Part shown: piece by piece, positions 33,562-42,948 of the stretch
How positions within the stretch are numbered: position 1 is the first letter of the stretch
Layout: every line of letters begins with the position of its first letter
Source: Clostridia bacterium
GTDB lineage: Bacteria; Bacillota; Clostridia; Oscillospirales; Acutalibacteraceae
Direction: 5' to 3'
NCBI GenBank assembly: GCA_017517135.1
Contig: JAFXAK010000017.1
Location: 1 to 64,000 of the forward strand
Length of the DNA: 64,000 bases
Notes under the pieces: model-generated
Databases searched by the model: none
What the model was told of the DNA's origin: nothing
The model's input: the letters and a program-made list of their open reading frames with translations, nothing else
Program-made: the position numbers and the translations under genes

Positions 33562-34575
33562 TCACCATTTAAGATTATATGATGCAACATCATCCAAACT
33601 AATCGATGTTCTGTATGCCCAACCGCCCTGTTTCATTATGTTTCCAAGTTGTCCACTCTCAAACAGTCCTAAACAATGGCCTAACTCATGTGTTACAGTG
33701 TGCATTCTGACTACATCAGCAGGAAGAATATCCATTGCCGCTGTAAAAAAAGTTACCTGTTTAGTCGTGGAATTCGTATTTGCAATAGCTTGGGTACTTG
33801 AAAGACTTTGGTTACTATCAACAATTTTTACATCTTCCAATGTAGTCAATGAATCTTTTCTGAAAATTGTTTTATTTAATCTATTATTCCACGCGGAAGC
33901 CGCTTCTGTAACCATATCTGTATATTTTGACGACGAGTTCCAATCGCAATGACCACCGCTATCAACAAAATCATGTTCCCATAAAGCTGTTGTTCGGCTT
34001 GTACTCTCTATAACCCAAAATTGGTTGTAAGCAACATCTATACCGGAATGTGCATCATAATTTACAATGTTTGTTCCATCGCTTGTAAAACCACCGTAAG
34101 CTTCCAACACTTTATTCATAGAATGTTCTTCTTTCGTGCTCTTATTCATTATATAAGTTATCCCCAATTCTGCATTGCTAACAAACTTAAATATAGCCCT
34201 TGAAGGTATTACCGAGCCCGATGCAAAATATTCAATAGTTAATTTTGCATCATTAGTTGAAGTGCTATCCTTAAGCGAAAGATAATAATTCAAATTAACT
34301 GCAGAACGTATAATACTGTAACCATCAGAATATGTATATACATGCCACCTTTGCGATGCAGTTTCGTTAGCACTGTAAATTTTTATTTCTTTGCCATTGG
34401 ATACTGTTCCGTTTGGTACAGTAATATATTTTCCACTTTTTACTGCACGAATATAGCAATAATCATTACTTGGTGCTGTTGGTCCATAGGCATATGAAAT
34501 AAGGGGAAATGTACAAGAACACATCACTACAATTACCAATACACACGACAATACCTTTAACCAACTTAATTTCAT
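33562..34575 (-). CDS. Secreted ricin-type lectin plus matrixin-like metalloprotease
   Basis: 337 residues. Signal peptide ~1-29 (ending ISYAYG). Residues ~38-190 form a ricin-B-type beta-trefoil (YCYIRAVKSGKYITVPNGTV, SANETASQRWHVYTYSDGYS, AYNQFWVIES). The C-terminal part is a metzincin-like protease: HELGHCLGLFE at 296-306 and a Met-turn in NIMKQG. The third zinc ligand, normally His in HExxHxxGxxH, is Glu306 here; snapalysins have Asp at this place, so a carboxylate ligand is possible. No propeptide cysteine switch is seen. Likely a secreted protease targeted to glycans. The start is ATG, with GGAGGCAAG upstream. Confidence 0.82.
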   Translation of the reverse strand: MKLSWLKVLSCVLVIVVMCSCTFPLISYAYGPTAPSNDYCYIRAVKSGKYITVPNGTVSNGKEIKIYSANETASQRWHVYTYSDGYSIIRSAVNLNYYLSLKDSTSTNDAKLTIEYFASGSVIPSRAIFKFVSNAELGITYIMNKSTKEEHSMNKVLEAYGGFTSDGTNIVNYDAHSGIDVAYNQFWVIESTSRTTALWEHDFVDSGGHCDWNSSSKYTDMVTEAASAWNNRLNKTIFRKDSLTTLEDVKIVDSNQSLSSTQAIANTNSTTKQVTFFTAAMDILPADVVRMHTVTHELGHCLGLFESGQLGNIMKQGGWAYRTSISLDDVASYNLKW

Positions 34576-34964
34576 TATTAAACTTGCCTCCTATCACGAT
34601 AATTTGTTTCTCCTATTCATCTAAGAAACTATCATAAACATAAAATTGCAACAAAACCATTACGCTAAACTAAACTAATGTTTTTCTGCCAATAGTACAC
34701 TTTAATGATTGAACTATCAATTGTGAGTATAACATATTTTTGATAAAAATTTAACTTAGCCCATCGGACTCACCTCTTATTTATTTTAAGAAAAAAACAA
34801 ATCTTTCCTTTCATTATTATAGTCTTGCAAACATTTAAATCTTACAAAAGCAAATTTACCAAATATCACATATTTCTTTTGTGCATTTTTACCGCAAATT
34901 ACGAAATAAAATATCCCTCTTCCCGATATGTATCAACTATCGGAAAGAGGGATATTTTCATATA
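34576..34964. other. Intergenic region upstream of the metalloprotease gene
   Basis: 389 bp without a supported gene. It holds the terminator of the sigma/anti-sigma operon at its right end and, by position, the promoter of the leftward metalloprotease gene; I could not fix -35/-10 boxes with confidence. Confidence 0.5.
34908..34958 (-). terminator. Terminator of the sigma/anti-sigma operon
   Basis: A long stem (ATATCCCTCTT-CCGATA with its complement, 34911-34955) followed on the minus strand by TTTATTTC. Confidence 0.88.
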
Positions 34965-35840
34965 TTATTTAATTAAATCCTCATATATCTTTTTATTTAT
35001 TGAACCGTCACCGAAATTCACATCGGCATACGCAAGATAATGAGGATATTCAATAGGCGGTGCAACCTGATTTTTTACATATTCAACATATTCCTTATAG
35101 ACTTCGGTTTCCTCATATTTTTCACCCGAATTACACACCCAATGCGTTCCGTTTTCACCTCCGCCTGTAAGTGTGCCGTCATATTGTCCGTAGCCTGTAA
35201 AAATATAAATATTATCTTCTTGGGGCATCAGATCGTTTTCATAAATATAAAAAAACCTTCCGTTACGGCTTAAACCGCAGTCCTTATAAAAAGTAACAGC
35301 TTCTCCCTCCTTGAGATTTCCCTTTATGTTTTTCAGAACCTTAACCACACATCTTGTCATCGGGGTATCGGCTTCAGTTATCAGTTCGGGAAGTTCATTC
35401 TCTGAAAGCTGTGTATTACAGTCCTTTACCTCTAAAACCTCACAGACAAAAACATAATCCTTTGAACCGACAACCTGAGCAGGATCATTGATATCTATAG
35501 CATAATTCCCGACAATATAGGAAACGGTCGGCTGCCGATTTTCATATACTACCGCTGCAACAGCAAAAATACAAATTACTGCCGCTACAGCAATAAGCCT
35601 TTTAAGATTAAATTTTATACGCTTACCGTTAAAACCAGTATTGCTTTTTGTTTCTTCTGTTCTTTCAGTCCTGTTATTGTGTTCATTTAATTTATCCAAG
35701 CAATACTCAATAAGTTCTGTATCCATTTCTTCTTCGGACTTTTCCATCTCTTCATCAATTATTCTGTTAAGGTTTTCTTCTAATGAACCATTAAGTGATT
35801 TGTCATTGATGAAAGATAAAAACTCTTTATCTGTAAGCAT
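34965..35840 (-). CDS. Anti-sigma-like membrane protein with exported 'YVFVCEV' domain
   Basis: 291 residues from the ATG at 35840 (MLTDKEFLSF). Residues 1-75 are acidic and cytoplasmic (FINDKSLNGSLEENLNRIID, ELIEYCLDKLNEH), residues ~81-100 form one membrane helix (LIAVAAVICIFAVAAVVY), and the outer ~190 residues are the same domain as in the protein at 32786-33532. The arrangement after an ECF sigma gene (63 nt upstream) fits an anti-sigma role, although no ZAS motif is present. The outer domain probably receives the signal; ligand unknown. Confidence 0.8.
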   Translation of the reverse strand: MLTDKEFLSFINDKSLNGSLEENLNRIIDEEMEKSEEEMDTELIEYCLDKLNEHNNRTERTEETKSNTGFNGKRIKFNLKRLIAVAAVICIFAVAAVVYENRQPTVSYIVGNYAIDINDPAQVVGSKDYVFVCEVLEVKDCNTQLSENELPELITEADTPMTRCVVKVLKNIKGNLKEGEAVTFYKDCGLSRNGRFFYIYENDLMPQEDNIYIFTGYGQYDGTLTGGGENGTHWVCNSGEKYEETEVYKEYVEYVKNQVAPPIEYPHYLAYADVNFGDGSINKKIYEDLIK

Positions 35841-35902
35841 TATTTGTTCTACCTCCAACTATATAGTCTGACATTTTCAGATTCCTTACAAAAAATAAAT
35901 TT

Positions 35903-36448
35903 TTATTCATTTAATACTTTTTCAATTAACATCTTTGTCTTTTGTTTTAATCTGAATAGTTTCTGATAAATGTTATTCTCTGTAGTATTGTGTTCTTTAG
36001 CAATTATGGAAATGGATTTATTTAATGTATATCTGTCATATAATAATTGCTGTTCTTTATCATCAAGCATATTAACAACTTTTTCTTTAAGAACCGGAAT
36101 TTGCTCATCCTCAATTGAAAAATATTCATCGTGAACAACACCTGAGTATGTGTTGTCGAGATTTTGAGATTCAAAAAAAACATTTTTTTCTGCTTTTCTT
36201 TTTGCTTGAGCATAAATATCTTTAATTTTATTATTTGCGACCATTGTTAACCAGGCTTTGGGATATTCTATATTCTTTCCGTTATTCAATGCCTCGGCAA
36301 AGACAAGAAAAACATCCTGTATACAGTCATCAATGTAATCAGGTAAACTTTTCAGCTTATAGGAACAAAGTTTACGGATGTATGGCTCATATTCTTGCCA
36401 TAAATCACCCGCATTTTTTTTATTATCATCAAAAATCATTGTCCGCAT
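35903..36448 (-). CDS. ECF-type sigma factor
   Basis: 181 residues. Region 2: YIRKLCSYKLKSLPDYIDDC and IQDVFLVFAEAL, then YPKAWLTMVANNKIKDIYAQ; region 4: LDDKEQQLLYDRYTLNKSIS and IIAKEHNTTENNIYQKLFRL. AAGGAG lies 4 nt before the ATG at 36448; a second in-frame ATG at 36439 is an alternative. It is the first gene of the leftward operon with the anti-sigma-like membrane protein. Confidence 0.88.
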   Translation of the reverse strand: MRTMIFDDNKKNAGDLWQEYEPYIRKLCSYKLKSLPDYIDDCIQDVFLVFAEALNNGKNIEYPKAWLTMVANNKIKDIYAQAKRKAEKNVFFESQNLDNTYSGVVHDEYFSIEDEQIPVLKEKVVNMLDDKEQQLLYDRYTLNKSISIIAKEHNTTENNIYQKLFRLKQKTKMLIEKVLNE

Positions 36449-36613
36449 ACTACTCCTTGATTTTCACATATTATAAATATCTACTCCATAAAAAAACAAC
36501 AAAAAGTAAAATTTATTTATAAAATTTTCATAGTTAAATCAATTTTAACATATTTTTATATCATTACAACACAATTTTGAAATAAATTCCGTAATTTTGT
36601 TAAAATACAAACC

Positions 36614-36660
36614 GAAAAAAAACAGGGCATTGTGCTATCTTACTTCTGCACAATCCCTGT
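36614..36660 (-). terminator. Terminator of the nucleotidyltransferase gene
   Basis: ACAGGG-ATTGTGC pairs with GCACAAT-CCCTGT (36622-36660); on the minus strand it is followed by TTTTTTTTC. Confidence 0.88.
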
Positions 36661-36715
36661 ATTTTTTTACTATTCAGTTTTTTATATGCACGGCAAAAAC
36701 GGCTTTTTGAGTGCA

Positions 36716-37624
36716 TTACCAGAGCTTCTCAGGGTATATACCGTCTGTTACCTTCTGTTTAAGGGCGGCAACAACGGTCTGCTTGTCTTCCTTATATGTA
36801 ACACCGTACCACTTTTCCGATGTACCCATTACCTTTACGCTGACTTTACCTTCTTTCAGCAAATCGTCAACAACAAAGGGCAGGAAATATTCACACTTGA
36901 GCATATTGTCCTTGTTTCTCTCAAGGCAAGCGGCGAAACGGTTTCTGAGCTCAGTCATCATCATACCGCTGAAGCCCCAGCAGTTCATTGACACGATACT
37001 GCCTTTTTCAAGCTGAGTAAAGGTTTCACCGTCATCCTCGGTAAATACAATTTTACCGTCCTTTACACCGATTTTTGTTCTTTCAACAATATCGGTAAGA
37101 TATCCGTCATTGTTGGTCTGACATACACCTCTTGCAACAAAGCCGTTCTCTGTAAGAGTGTTTTCAACCTTAAAACCAACCATACAGAATTCGTTTTCAT
37201 TGTCATTATTTTTCAGTTCATTATAAATAAGTCTGAAAGCTTCCTTGCCGTAGTAGTCATCGGCATTGATAACTGCAAATGGACCGTCTATCATACCGTC
37301 ACAGGACAAAACTGCATGACCTGTTCCCCACGGCTTTACCCTACCCTCGGGGACTTTATAGCCCTCGGGAAGATTGTTTATATCCTGAAAGGCATATTCA
37401 ACCTTTATTTTTCCGTCATATTTACCGTGAACAATTTTCTTGAAATCTTCTTCAATTTCGTGCTTGATAACGAAAATAACCTTGTCAAAGCCCGCTTCGG
37501 CTGCATCGTATACAGAATAATCAAGTATAATTTCACCGTTTGCACCAACGGGATCAATCTGCTTGAGACCGCCGTATCTGCTGCCCATACCTGCAGCCAT
37601 AATAACTAAAGTAATTTCTTTCAT
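36716..37624 (-). CDS. Sugar-phosphate nucleotidyltransferase-like protein
   Basis: 302 residues from the ATG at 37624 (AAGGGG upstream). The N-terminal Rossmann-type fold has the nucleotide-binding loop LVIMAAGMGSRYGGLKQIDP, metal Asp residues in AVINADDYYG, and WGTGHAVLSC, as in NTP_transferase enzymes that make nucleotide sugars. The C-terminal third (KWYGVTYKEDKQTVVAALKQ) is typical of a subgroup beside kinases such as homoserine kinase-like enzymes, none of which is here. The sugar substrate cannot be told. Monocistronic. Confidence 0.85.
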   Translation of the reverse strand: MKEITLVIMAAGMGSRYGGLKQIDPVGANGEIILDYSVYDAAEAGFDKVIFVIKHEIEEDFKKIVHGKYDGKIKVEYAFQDINNLPEGYKVPEGRVKPWGTGHAVLSCDGMIDGPFAVINADDYYGKEAFRLIYNELKNNDNENEFCMVGFKVENTLTENGFVARGVCQTNNDGYLTDIVERTKIGVKDGKIVFTEDDGETFTQLEKGSIVSMNCWGFSGMMMTELRNRFAACLERNKDNMLKCEYFLPFVVDDLLKEGKVSVKVMGTSEKWYGVTYKEDKQTVVAALKQKVTDGIYPEKLW

Positions 37625-37719
37625 AACCAAAGCCCCTTAAGTGTATATTTTATAATAAGTATAACAGAAAAAATCGCCCTGTTCAACAAATATCGGATAA
37701 TTAAAGAAAATTTAAAAAG

Positions 37720-37748
37720 AAAAAACCGGGCATCAATGATACCCGGTG
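37720..37748 (-). terminator. Rho-independent terminator
   Basis: ACCGGG-TAT pairs with ATG-CCCGGT; on the minus strand it is followed by TTTTTTC. Confidence 0.8.
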
Positions 37749-37765
37749 AAAATACAATTTTTTTA

Positions 37766-39271
37766 TTAATCTTTATATTCGTCCTCAATGGCCTTTGCGA
37801 TATCCTCTGCGGAAGCGTTTGTCATAACCTGAGCTTTGAGGCTTCTTCTTTCCTGAAGCTCTTTATACATTTTTTCTCTTGTTTTTGCATCAAGAGGATA
37901 GAAGAACTTGGGAACAATACCGAGAGCAGATGAAATTATCGGAACACCTGTACCGAGAGCGAATATCCACCATTTGGTAAGGTCAGTCTGTGTGCCGATT
38001 TCAAGTCCCTGAACATAACCTATCTTGCCCATTACGATATTGGTAATAAAGCTCATAACTGCAGACTGAAGCTTTGAAATAATAGACATAGAAACACCTG
38101 TCATAGCCTCTGTTCTGTAGCCGTTTATCCATTCACAGTAGTCAAGCGACTCGTTCTGGATTTCGGCAGGAATAACTCGCCTTAAGCCGTAAACACACAT
38201 TTCGAAAATTTCTTCAAGTCCCATAAGCGGCAGGATAATTGCCTTTTTCTTGAAGTTTCCGTTTATTGAGCCTATAGCGAAAACTGTCAACCACAGCATA
38301 TCCGTCCAGAAGTCCTCGAATATCCACAGCGCCTTTGTTGAGAATCTCTTTCTCAGAGGATTTACAAAGCTGTAGCTTATAAACTTTACGGGGAATGCAG
38401 GAATACCTACTATTGTTTTCCAGGTAATCGAACCGATAACATCTATATAGAAGTTCGTTCTGCTCGTACCTATGCTGAAGCCGGAGAAAAACTGCGATAG
38501 CAGAGATATCATCATCGGCTTGTTGTTTATAATTGATTTCATTGAGTGCTTTACGGTTGGCTTTCTTACGGTCTGAATTACTCGTTCTCTTGAAACAAAG
38601 AAGAAGTAGAACGCCATACAAGCTGTAACCATAGCACAGGCAATACCGAAGGTAGCAAACAGCTTTGAAAGCTGGATTTTAAGCACCTTATTTATAACAA
38701 GGTCATAGATAATACCGAATACCTGCTTGGGCACATCCTCGAAAATATGTGTCACAACATTTGCTAAAGCAATGAGCCTCGATCGCTCTATCGGCGACGG
38801 GGTTATGGTTGACAAAAATCCCGTGTGTGCAACAGCGGTGAAAGTATTTGCAGTTTCGGTAATAATTGACATTGCCGTATAGAAAATAAGCTTCGGCAGA
38901 TAATTACCCGGAGTGTTCGGGAAAATAAAGGGAATCAGCCAATACCACATACCGAGAACGGTAAGCGGGAACTGCCCCAGCATAAGATAGGGCTTGAACT
39001 TACCCCAACGGGTTCTTGTTTTCTCAACAATAACACCTATAAAGGTATCGTTTATTGTGTCCCAGACTGTTGCAAGACCGTTATGGAAAGCAAGATAATT
39101 GAAATCGATTTTAACAACATCGTATATGTAACGCTCTTTGAAGTCATTGATATTAAGACTTGCAGCAGCATCATTAAGAACATATGCGACGGTTTCCTTC
39201 TTGCTTACAAAACGACGGTTTTCAAAGTCATTTGAATGATAAACCGCAGTTGCCAGATTTTTTTCAGACAT
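37766..39271 (-). CDS. GPH-type sugar transporter
   Basis: 501 residues with about 12 membrane helices. The NDTFIGVIVEKTRTRWGKFK loop followed by PYL is the GPH/MFS_2 signature (D-x-x-x-G-x-x-x-x-x-T-R-x-x-G-K-x-x-P). A second, shorter relative lies at 30486-32738; this one has the usual length with only a ~40-residue tail (EELQERRSLKAQVMTNAS). It likely imports an oligosaccharide or glycoside with a cation. It is monocistronic between terminators, so the substrate cannot be inferred from an operon. Confidence 0.85.
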   Translation of the reverse strand: MSEKNLATAVYHSNDFENRRFVSKKETVAYVLNDAAASLNINDFKERYIYDVVKIDFNYLAFHNGLATVWDTINDTFIGVIVEKTRTRWGKFKPYLMLGQFPLTVLGMWYWLIPFIFPNTPGNYLPKLIFYTAMSIITETANTFTAVAHTGFLSTITPSPIERSRLIALANVVTHIFEDVPKQVFGIIYDLVINKVLKIQLSKLFATFGIACAMVTACMAFYFFFVSRERVIQTVRKPTVKHSMKSIINNKPMMISLLSQFFSGFSIGTSRTNFYIDVIGSITWKTIVGIPAFPVKFISYSFVNPLRKRFSTKALWIFEDFWTDMLWLTVFAIGSINGNFKKKAIILPLMGLEEIFEMCVYGLRRVIPAEIQNESLDYCEWINGYRTEAMTGVSMSIISKLQSAVMSFITNIVMGKIGYVQGLEIGTQTDLTKWWIFALGTGVPIISSALGIVPKFFYPLDAKTREKMYKELQERRSLKAQVMTNASAEDIAKAIEDEYKD

Positions 39272-39355
39272 ATTTATACACCGCCTTTATGTAAATTATA
39301 CACTATAAACCACTCTCTTTGCAAGTAGCAGAAATAACCTTTTTTATAATATTTG

Positions 39356-39384
39356 TTGAATAAGATAAAAAAGTCTGTTAAAAT
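39356..39384 (+). promoter_or_regulatory. Sigma-A promoter
   Basis: TTGAAT (39356-39361), 17-bp spacer, TAAAAT (39379-39384), 21 bp before the phosphatase ATG. Confidence 0.7.
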
Positions 39385-39405
39385 ACCCTCAAAGGGGGCT
39401 ATAAA

Positions 39406-39990
39406 ATGAGAAATGATGATGTTTATCTGCAGTTATATATTATCCGTCACGCCGAGAGTATGGGCAATATAAATCCCGAAAATGAATCCATACAGAGCAA
39501 TCCTGCTTTGAGTGAGCACGGCAAGGCTCAGGCGAAAGCCTTAGGAAAACGGTTTAAGAATTTCAAGCCCGATTTTATATATTCAAGTCCTCTTAAAAGG
39601 GCAAGGGATACGGCACAGGAAATTTCTCTTGCAACTGAAACTCCGATTATTTTTTGGAATGAGCTGGTTGAGGCAAATACCCTTATCGTAAACGGTGAAT
39701 TTTTCAAAAAAGACGAAAGTGACGAAAGTCTTGAAGCAAGGGCAAAATATATTATAGACACATTAAAAACCAAACACCGTAATCACGAAAGTGTTATTAT
39801 AGTTTCCCACGGTACATTTATGAGCTACCTTTGCAATGCGGCTCTTAATATAAGCAATGTTGATTTCTGTTCATACAATGCGTGTGTCACAAAGATAAAT
39901 TTCAGAGAGGGACGAAATCCCAAGCTTGCATTACAAAACGATATTTCACATCTTTTACAAACAGATGCCGATAAACTCTTTTGGATGTAA
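39406..39990 (+). CDS. Histidine phosphatase superfamily protein (PhoE/GpmB-like)
   Basis: 194 residues. The catalytic signature LYIIRHAESMGN holds the phosphorylated His; SSPLKRARDTAQEI supplies the Arg pocket and VIIVSHGTFMSYL the second His. Family members are broad phosphatases or cofactor-dependent mutases; here the length and motifs suit a phosphatase acting on small sugar phosphates or nucleotides. AAAGGGGG lies 8 nt before the ATG. Own promoter and terminator. Confidence 0.9.
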   Translation: MRNDDVYLQLYIIRHAESMGNINPENESIQSNPALSEHGKAQAKALGKRFKNFKPDFIYSSPLKRARDTAQEISLATETPIIFWNELVEANTLIVNGEFFKKDESDESLEARAKYIIDTLKTKHRNHESVIIVSHGTFMSYLCNAALNISNVDFCSYNACVTKINFREGRNPKLALQNDISHLLQTDADKLFWM

Positions 39991-39996
39991 TAATAA

Positions 39997-40040
39997 GCCC
40001 GTACATCATTTTTGCAAGTGATGTACGGGCAATATTTTTT
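39997..40040. terminator. Terminator between convergent genes
   Basis: A perfect 12-bp stem (GCCCGTACATCA/TGATGTACGGGC) followed by AATATTTTTT. Confidence 0.92.
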
Positions 40041-41463
40041 ATTTCTTGAACTGTTCGGCAAGTTTTTTGCCGTATTCTCTTATTTCGAGAACGAAGTCAC
40101 CGTTTGTTTCAACAAGACAGCCTCTCTTTTCGAGGAACTTCTTTTCACCTGCTTTGAGCAGCATAATAACAAAGCCGCCTATTATTGCAGAGCCTATTAT
40201 TATAAAAAACAGAGGAATTCTGCAGGTAAGAAAATCACCCGAGCGCAAAGGAAGCGTGAAGCTCATATAAATTTCACCGCGTTCAAAAAGCTGGGCATAT
40301 GTATAGTCCACCGCACCGTAGGTATAATTGCCTGTTGCATATCTCGGCAGAGAGCCGTCTGTATAGGCGGTGTTTACTATACCGAAAAGTGCCGTAAGCA
40401 GTCCGCCGACAGCGGAGCCTGCCATAAGTCCCGGAATTACGGTGAACGGACTTCTCATTGCAAGAGGCATTGAAAAGGCAGTTGTGAGCTTTATATTTTC
40501 AAAAAATGCATTGATAGGTCCCGAGGTTGCAAGATTCATGTCGTCCGTGTCTGTGTGTCCCTTTTTAAAAATCTTGCTGAGAAGAATACCGAAGAAGGCA
40601 GTCCAGCCCACACAAATGAAGCATACGCTGTAAATCGTGATAAGCTGAGCGTCTCCCGTTGCAAGGAAGGATGCGGTTGCAACCGAAAAAGCGGCAAGGG
40701 AAACGGGGCCTATAAGGTCGAAGCCTACCATAAGTCCCATAACAACTGCGGCAATAACAATATTTGAGGATGCGACGGAGGTAAGTATTTCCGAAAGCTT
40801 ATCGGCAAGGGCGGCAAACGGAAGCTCAATACCGTATTTCACAAGCACAAAGGTAGTTGCGGCAGCGGCAACGGGAATAATAAGTATCATTACAATAAGG
40901 TCAACCCCCTCAACGAGAGTGAGCCCCTTGAGGTCTGCGGGGATAAGCTTTATCTTTTTTCTGAGAGTTTCAAAAAGAGAATCAATCTTTCTGCCGATTA
41001 CGGGCTTAAGCTCAGTCCAGCCTATATACAAAAGCTTTATAAGTAACGACAATACTACCGCCATAATGAGATAGCCCATATAGCCTATTGCCGTTGCAGA
41101 CGAATAATTTGAGGGAGTTGCAAAAAAACATGGATACATATTCACCGCATCTGCCGTGGGTGTGGCAAAATGAGCAAAATATATACTAAGCGCCAATGAC
41201 GGGGCTACCGCAGGTAAGCCTGCAATAAGATAAGACACAATAAGTGCAGTTACTATGAAGAAAAAGTCGGTTGCCCAGAACAGTACAAACCAGAGAGTCG
41301 GTTCATTTTCAGCACCCGTAAGCCCGAAAATGTGATACTGCTGAAACAGATTCTGAACAACGAAAAAGAAGCCTGCCCCCAGAGCACCGAAGAGCTGTAC
41401 AATAAATGTAATCGCGGTTGCTCTGTATATCTTACTTTTCACATCTGTATAAAGCTTTTTCAT
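40039..41463 (-). CDS. PTS EIIC-like (fructose-type) permease without EIIA/EIIB
   Basis: 474 residues, about ten membrane helices. IVIAAVVMGLMVGFDLIGPV and the SLAAFSVA that follows resemble the conserved G-P-V-x-K-A-A segment of fructose-type EIIC proteins, and GLMAGSAVGGLLTALFGI resembles their second half. There is no EIIA or EIIB domain in the gene or nearby, so it may depend on distant PTS partners or work as a non-PTS carrier. GGGGGATATG precedes the ATG. It is followed in the same direction by no gene before the convergent phosphatase; the YhcH gene lies 29 nt upstream and is probably co-transcribed. Confidence 0.78.
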   Translation of the reverse strand: MKKLYTDVKSKIYRATAITFIVQLFGALGAGFFFVVQNLFQQYHIFGLTGAENEPTLWFVLFWATDFFFIVTALIVSYLIAGLPAVAPSLALSIYFAHFATPTADAVNMYPCFFATPSNYSSATAIGYMGYLIMAVVLSLLIKLLYIGWTELKPVIGRKIDSLFETLRKKIKLIPADLKGLTLVEGVDLIVMILIIPVAAAATTFVLVKYGIELPFAALADKLSEILTSVASSNIVIAAVVMGLMVGFDLIGPVSLAAFSVATASFLATGDAQLITIYSVCFICVGWTAFFGILLSKIFKKGHTDTDDMNLATSGPINAFFENIKLTTAFSMPLAMRSPFTVIPGLMAGSAVGGLLTALFGIVNTAYTDGSLPRYATGNYTYGAVDYTYAQLFERGEIYMSFTLPLRSGDFLTCRIPLFFIIIGSAIIGGFVIMLLKAGEKKFLEKRGCLVETNGDFVLEIREYGKKLAEQFKK

Positions 41464-41492
41464 AACATATCCCCCACCAATTTTTTACGGTA

Positions 41493-41948
41493 TCAGAGTC
41501 TGATTTTTGCAACAGCCTTTTTAACGGTCATAGGCTTTTCGTCGTATGCTCTCATAGGTCTGTGTGCTTCCTCGGGGAAAATTATAACGAAATCACCGTC
41601 AAAAAGTGTGGCAACGGAATATTTTTCGGGATTTTCATAGAAAGCTATGTCGCCTTCTGCCATATTATCCTCAGTAACGGTCATTGCGGCATTGTCCTCA
41701 CAGTCAATGCATTCCTTGCCCTTTACCATAAACTGAATGTCAATATATTTAGCGTGCGCTTCGTATTTACATTCTGCTTCAACCTTGTTTTCATATTCAG
41801 CCAGGTTTACAAAGCACTTGTCGCCGTTTATGTCATATCTCTTGTTTTCGCTGTTCTCGTCAAGTGAAGCAAGACACTCAAATGCTGCCTTGAATTCGGG
41901 ATGAAGCGAGTAGTAAAGCTTTGCGTTTTTAATGTTATCAACTATCAT
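41493..41948 (-). CDS. YhcH/YjgK/YiaL family protein
   Basis: 151 residues of a single cupin-like domain (DUF386). Key parts: EAHAKYIDIQFMVKGKECID, a metal/ligand-binding strand set, and FVIIFPEEAHRPMRA, with the conserved His. Members such as TabA/NanQ act on sialic acid or other sugar anomers or are linked to biofilm traits. Position between the EIIC-like permease and trxB suggests a sugar-processing partner of the permease. AAAGGAAAAG precedes the ATG. Confidence 0.9.
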   Translation of the reverse strand: MIVDNIKNAKLYYSLHPEFKAAFECLASLDENSENKRYDINGDKCFVNLAEYENKVEAECKYEAHAKYIDIQFMVKGKECIDCEDNAAMTVTEDNMAEGDIAFYENPEKYSVATLFDGDFVIIFPEEAHRPMRAYDEKPMTVKKAVAKIRL

Positions 41949-41976
41949 TTTTATCTTTTCCTTTTCTTTTTATTTT

Positions 41977-42879
41977 TTATCCGATGTATTTACAAGCCGC
42001 AAGTGCTGCTGCGGCACCGTCTGAAATAGCCGTGCTTATCTGACGGATAGCCTTAGTACGGCAGTCACCCGCGGTGAAAACACCGGGAATATTTGTAAGA
42101 CAGCTTTCGTCTGCCTTTACATAACCGTAGGAATCAAGCTCAATTACATCCCTGAACGGAGCTGTGTCGGGAATGAGGCCTATTGCAACAAACACACCCT
42201 CACAGGGAATAATCTGCTCCTCACCGTTTTCGGTGTTCTTTATCTTAACACCCTTAAGTGCTGTGTCGGCTTCAAAGCCCGTAACAACGCTGTTAAATAT
42301 AACCTCAATGTTGTCCGTAGCGAGTACCTTATCCACGCTTGTCTGCTCGCCTGTAAGAACGGAGAGATTCTGAACAATAATAACCCTTGATGATGTCTTT
42401 GAAAGAAGCAATGCCTCCTGTAAAGCGGAATTGCCGCCGCCGATAACGGCAACCGGCTGTCCCTTATAAAAATCTCCGTCACAGACTGCACAGAAGGAAA
42501 TACCGTTTCCGATAAGCGCCTCCTCACCCTCAACACCGAGGTGACGGTGTGCGGCACCCGTAGCAATAATAACTGCCTTTGCTTCAAAATGTCCGTTTTC
42601 GGTGATAACCTTTTTTGTCTCCCCTACTGTTTCAAGAGCGGTTACGGTTTCCATTTCAAGCTCTGCACCGTGAGAGAGCACCTGCTCCATCATCTTATCG
42701 GCAAGCTCGTTGCCCGAAATTTCAAGAAAGCCCGGATAGTTTTCAAGCTTCGGAGAATATGTCATCTGTCCGCCAAAAACACCCTTTTCGAGAACAGTAA
42801 CCGTTTTTCCCGCTCTTAATGCATATAATGCGGCTGTAAGTCCCGCAGGACCTGCACCTATAACAATCAAATCTACCAT
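41977..42879 (-). CDS. trxB: Thioredoxin reductase
   Basis: 300 residues from the ATG at 42879 (GGTCGGTG at 5 nt; the frame opens 17 codons earlier without a site). FAD-binding GAGPAGLTAALYALRAG, the redox-active pair in GNGISFCAVCDGDF, NADPH-binding VIGGGNSALQEALLL, and the FAD tail GVFTAGDCRTKAIRQISTAI. It moves electrons from NADPH to thioredoxin in the cytoplasm. The gene is 28 nt upstream of the YhcH gene in the same direction. No thioredoxin gene is in the window. Confidence 0.95.
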   Translation of the reverse strand: MVDLIVIGAGPAGLTAALYALRAGKTVTVLEKGVFGGQMTYSPKLENYPGFLEISGNELADKMMEQVLSHGAELEMETVTALETVGETKKVITENGHFEAKAVIIATGAAHRHLGVEGEEALIGNGISFCAVCDGDFYKGQPVAVIGGGNSALQEALLLSKTSSRVIIVQNLSVLTGEQTSVDKVLATDNIEVIFNSVVTGFEADTALKGVKIKNTENGEEQIIPCEGVFVAIGLIPDTAPFRDVIELDSYGYVKADESCLTNIPGVFTAGDCRTKAIRQISTAISDGAAAALAACKYIG

Positions 42880-42948
42880 AAATACACCGACCTTTACATA
42901 CTTATGTAAATATTTTATTACATAAAGCACCCAAGGTCAAGAAAATAA

